This document shows, one piece after another, positions 32,860 to 35,421 of a DNA stretch of 35,421 nucleotides. The notes under the pieces were generated by a model. The model saw only the letters and a list, made by a program, of their open reading frames with translations, was not told the origin of the DNA and searched no databases. Location: assembly GCA_019428945.1 (NCBI GenBank), contig JAHYJM010000013.1, forward strand, positions 1 to 35,421, given 5' to 3'. Numbering within the stretch: position 1 is the stretch's first letter; the number at the start of each line of letters is the position of its first letter. This stretch comes from Bacillota bacterium. GTDB taxonomy: Bacteria; Bacillota; Dethiobacteria; DTU022. A program made the translations under genes and the position numbers.

Positions 32860-33519
32860 TTAAAACTCAGGGTCTGAGTCAAGATCGCGCTCAAGGCCAT
32901 AATCGAGATCAAGATCTGATTCAAAAGGCTGTTCAGATTCAGCTTCTATCTCCTGTTCCTGTTTAGGTTCAAAGGGAATCTGCAGAATTTTTTCAGGTTC
33001 AGAAACGGTTTCAGGTTCAGGTTCATGATTTCTGGTCAGATTCTCAAAGCCATTGGCTTTAGCCGCATCTTCAAAGGTTGTTTCATTATCGATGGCAGCA
33101 AGCTGCGCTTCCAAAAATGAGCGGAACCGCAGTTTAAATGCCTTAGCCTGCTCAACAAGGGATTCATGCTCATCGATCAGATTCCCGGAACGTTTGCGGG
33201 CATCTTCGATAATTTTTCTCGCTTCAATAAGTGCATCATTTTTTATTGTGTCTGCATTTTTGATTGCTGTATGTTTGACTTCATCAGCTGCTTTCTGAGC
33301 AACAACGATAGCGCTATGCATGGTTTCTTCCATCTGCATAAAGTTCTTGTTTTTATCCTGCAGCAGGTTTACCTTTTCTTTGAGTTCGCTGTTTTCCTGG
33401 ATCAGCTCTTCCAGATCTTTGGCAATTTGATCAAGAAATTCATCAACATCTTCCATATCATAACCACGAAATGCACGTTCAAATTCCTTCTCTTGTATAT
33501 CCATCGGAGTAATACCCAT
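32860..33519 (-). CDS. divIVA: DivIVA-family cell-pole/septum protein
   Basis: DivIVA binds curved membrane at poles and septa and recruits partners. The 219-residue protein begins with the membrane-binding N-domain (TPMDIQEKEFERAFRGYDMEDVDEFLDQI), followed by long coiled coils (about residues 30-140). The last 50 or so residues are unusually acidic, with repeated Glu/Asp and SEPE-like units (EPEPETVSEPEK, EQEIEAESEQPFESDLDLDYG). I chose ATG 33519, with AGGAGGT 6 nt upstream. It closes the yggS-yggT-ylmH-divIVA cluster. Confidence 0.93.
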   Translation of the reverse strand: MGITPMDIQEKEFERAFRGYDMEDVDEFLDQIAKDLEELIQENSELKEKVNLLQDKNKNFMQMEETMHSAIVVAQKAADEVKHTAIKNADTIKNDALIEARKIIEDARKRSGNLIDEHESLVEQAKAFKLRFRSFLEAQLAAIDNETTFEDAAKANGFENLTRNHEPEPETVSEPEKILQIPFEPKQEQEIEAESEQPFESDLDLDYGLERDLDSDPEF

Positions 33520-33586
33520 TATTTGACCTCCTGTAGACACTTTGTTATTGGCAAAGTTCTACAATACGACTGGTTTTCCTGCCTAT

Positions 33587-34351
33587 TTAGCCATATTTCT
33601 TCAAATTAAGGCGTTTTCTTCCTTTACGGGTCTCACCTTCCACAGATTCGACCAAAATACGGCCCCGACCTTTGAGCGAAACCTGGTCGCCTTCATTTAA
33701 CTGGTGTGATGGTGAGCTGATCGGCCTCCAGTTAACCCTGACCAGACCGCCTTTGACGAGTAATACAACTCTTGATCTGGATATACCAAAACCGAGCGAT
33801 AAAACGGCATCAACACGAAGGCTGGCAACTGTTCCCTTAATTGACCTGCCGTCATCTCTTGGCAGGGGCAGATTTTCAGGATCGACAATTTCACTGCTCA
33901 GGGCAATACGGCCGGCATGGGTTAGATTGGCAAGAATATATTCAGCCTTCGCTTCACTGACTATAACAGCCGCTTCATTGTCCTTCAGCATAATTATATC
34001 CCCAATCTGATCACGCCGCAGACCAAGAGCCATAACTGCACCGAGTAAATCGCGATGACCGATTTCTTCTTTTTCAGGCCATCTAACGAGAACGGCTTCA
34101 AGCGCAGGAAGTGTACCCTGGTGCTGGGCGGGAAATATACTGAGAACATTTCTCTCAGCAGCAGGGTGTCCACCGTAAACTAAGTATGAAAAGAACGGGT
34201 TTGCACGCAGGACAGCTTCAGCGAGTTCAAACTGGCGGGGATCAAGAAAAGAGGTAAGATAAATGCCCCTTCCATCCAGTTCATTCAGTTTTCTTTCAAA
34301 ATTCTGCAGCCACTGTTTTTCTGCATCTGAGAGGGGTGATGTAGTTGCCAC
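33587..34351 (-). CDS. ylmH: S4-domain RNA-binding protein YlmH (RqcP2)
   Basis: This 254-residue protein has the YlmH N-terminal region (about residues 1-170, including LTSFLDPRQFELAE and LLGAVMALGLRRDQIGDI) and a C-terminal S4 domain (RVDAVLSLGFGISRSRVVLLVKGGLVRVNWRP, GDQVSLKGRGRI). Bacillus YlmH binds 50S subunits and can support alanine tailing in ribosome quality control. It is conserved beside divIVA. The spacer to divIVA (about 67 bp) holds a small ACTTTG/CAAAGT inverted repeat only. Confidence 0.92.
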   Translation of the reverse strand: MATTSPLSDAEKQWLQNFERKLNELDGRGIYLTSFLDPRQFELAEAVLRANPFFSYLVYGGHPAAERNVLSIFPAQHQGTLPALEAVLVRWPEKEEIGHRDLLGAVMALGLRRDQIGDIIMLKDNEAAVIVSEAKAEYILANLTHAGRIALSSEIVDPENLPLPRDDGRSIKGTVASLRVDAVLSLGFGISRSRVVLLVKGGLVRVNWRPISSPSHQLNEGDQVSLKGRGRILVESVEGETRKGRKRLNLKKYG

Positions 34352-34366
34352 TTTTTTAAGCTCCCC

Positions 34367-34660
34367 TTAAAATAATAGATACTGGTAAATTAACCGCCGC
34401 AACAGACTGAGCAGTATTAAAAGCACAATCGGGGAAAGGTCGAGATAACCCATACCCATTCTAATCATCGGTAATACCTTACGCAACGGTGCAAGTAGCG
34501 GCTCGGTAAGTCCGTATATTACCCTGTAAATTGATGAAAGGGTATCACTACCCCCTGCACCCATCATAAACCATGAAAGTATTATCCTGGCAAATAAAAT
34601 AATATAATAGATTTGAATAAAAAAAAGTAAACCTTCAGCGACAAATCGATTAATAGTCAA
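34367..34660 (-). CDS. yggT: YggT-family membrane protein (YlmG)
   Basis: This short protein of about 97 residues has two hydrophobic helices (GLLFFIQIYYIILFARIILSWF and LDLSPIVLLILLSLLRRLIY) separated by the family loop YGLTEPLLAPLRKVLP. Homologues are linked to membrane or osmotic functions and division, but the role is unclear. I chose TTG 34660, 5 nt after AAAGGA, which places the start close to the first helix. It follows yggS after only 10 bp. The sepF gene often found at this point is missing. Confidence 0.88.
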   Translation of the reverse strand: MTINRFVAEGLLFFIQIYYIILFARIILSWFMMGAGGSDTLSSIYRVIYGLTEPLLAPLRKVLPMIRMGMGYLDLSPIVLLILLSLLRRLIYQYLLF

Positions 34661-34670
34661 CACCTTCCTT

Positions 34671-35333
34671 TCAGCCGAATAAAGCACTGCCAATACGAAC
34701 CATCGTGGCTCCTTCTTCGACAGCTACTATAAAATCATTGGTCATTCCCATTGAGAGTTCAGTCAGTTCCACTTCAGGCCGCGCATTATGATCGCGCAGC
34801 TGCCTGAGGTGTCTGAAATAAGGTCTTACATCTTCCGGATCATCCAAAAAGGGTGCCATAGTCATCAGTCCCCTGACCCTGATCCTGTCATAGGAATATA
34901 GTTTCAATAGGAAAGCCGGCAGCTTTGCGGGCGAAAGCCCGAACTTACTCAGTTCACCTGATACGTTAACCTGAACCAGGGCATCTACAACTAGATCCAA
35001 GTTTTCTGCCCGGCTCTGCAGGGCTTCGGCCAGTGAAAGGCGATCAAGTGAATGGATCAATGAATAGGCCGGAAGCACATTTTTAACCTTGTTAGACTGC
35101 AAGTGGCCGATAAAATGCCAGTTTACTGCTGGAAAACGTTCAACTTTTTCAGCGGCATCCTGAACCCTGTTCTCTCCAAAATCCCTGATACCGAGAGATA
35201 TAGCATGCTGAACTTCATTAAATCCCACCGTTTTTGTTACAGCAATCAGCTTGACTGCATCGGGATTGCGTCCTGCCCGCCTGGCAGCGGCCGTGATCTC
35301 GTTCTGCACCCTTTTGTAGTTTTCAACAAGCAT
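34671..35333 (-). CDS. yggS: YggS-family PLP homeostasis protein
   Basis: This 220-residue TIM-barrel protein binds pyridoxal 5'-phosphate without known catalysis and helps maintain free PLP. Signatures are KLIAVTKTVG with the PLP lysine, FGENRVQDAAEKVE, NWHFIGHLQSNKVKNVL, VDALVQVNVSGELSKFGL, RGLMTMAPF, ELSMGMTNDFIVAVEEGATMVRIGSALFG. The ATG at 35333 has AAGGAG 8 nt upstream. The length is normal. Confidence 0.95.
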   Translation of the reverse strand: MLVENYKRVQNEITAAARRAGRNPDAVKLIAVTKTVGFNEVQHAISLGIRDFGENRVQDAAEKVERFPAVNWHFIGHLQSNKVKNVLPAYSLIHSLDRLSLAEALQSRAENLDLVVDALVQVNVSGELSKFGLSPAKLPAFLLKLYSYDRIRVRGLMTMAPFLDDPEDVRPYFRHLRQLRDHNARPEVELTELSMGMTNDFIVAVEEGATMVRIGSALFG

Positions 35334-35421
35334 CTGAAGCTCTCCTTATTTTTGGCGGTCGACCTGCTGTTTCCGGATTGTCCGCAATATCCCCGGTTAA
35401 TCTTTAGTTTGATGTGGTCAT
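35334..35421. other. Right-edge sequence upstream of yggS
   Basis: The 88 bp hold the yggS ribosome binding site. On the minus strand a TAA at 35406-35404 could be the stop of an upstream gene whose body lies outside the window. No product or promoter can be supported. Confidence 0.3.

Noticed and set aside
1-35421. CRISPR array, transposase, toxin-antitoxin or phage genes
   Set aside because: No direct-repeat array and no reading frame with such motifs was found on either strand.

Overview
The window looks like a chromosomal housekeeping segment of a Gram-positive, probably spore-forming member of the Bacillota (Clostridia or a neighbouring class). The evidence is gene order and gene content: prpC-pknB-rsgA-rpe, yicC-remA-gmk-rpoZ-coaBC-(priA)-def-fmt-rsmB, yggS-yggT-ylmH-divIVA-(T-box)-ileS, lspA-lgt-rluD, an FMN-riboswitch rib operon, a SpoIIM-type protein, RemA, and strong AGGAGG ribosome binding sites. 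The species cannot be told from the sequence. No rRNA, tRNA, CRISPR array, phage, transposase or plasmid gene is visible.

Layout. 1-670: the 3' end of a membrane transporter, then a YbaK-type deacylase gene closely bracketed by two inverted copies of a 31-bp element. 671-2596 (minus): two tandem nitrilase-superfamily genes, one with an intact Glu-Lys-Cys triad and one that has lost all three residues. 2880-11970 (minus): a sigma-A-like promoter, FMN riboswitch and terminator, then ribD-ribE-ribBA-ribH-polA-mutM-coaE-icd with short gaps or overlaps. 12098-16103 (minus): promoter, then prpC-pknB-rsgA-rpe. 16144-21169 (minus): priA-def-fmt-rsmB. 21303-21917 (plus): an isolated spoIIM-like gene. 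22047-25343 (minus): promoter, then yicC-remA-gmk-rpoZ-coaBC. 25442-29600 (plus): promoter, rqcH, then lspA-lgt-rluD. 29601-29688: an inverted pair of the 31-bp element. 29698-32779 (minus): promoter, isoleucine T-box leader, ileS. 32795-35333 (minus): yggS-yggT-ylmH-divIVA with a 3' hairpin.

How the genes work together. The rib genes make riboflavin from GTP and ribulose 5-phosphate and are controlled by FMN; DNA repair genes (polA, mutM), a CoA biosynthesis gene (coaE) and icd lie downstream in the same direction. coaBC and coaE supply two parts of the CoA pathway. fmt and def act at the two ends of N-formylmethionine handling. pknB and prpC form a kinase/phosphatase pair, and RsgA, encoded next to them, matures the 30S subunit. 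lspA and lgt process lipoproteins. rqcH and ylmH both belong to rescue of obstructed 50S subunits.

Most of the window is conventional. The parts that deserve a second look are the 31-bp REP-like nested palindrome (five copies), the catalytically dead nitrilase next to a live paralogue, the lgt gene that seems to start at a non-AUG codon, the long-range pairing around the FMN aptamer, paired palindromes in the yicC/rqcH divergent promoter, and atypical active-site signatures in RqcH and Icd. I found no convincing defence system or new multi-gene system.
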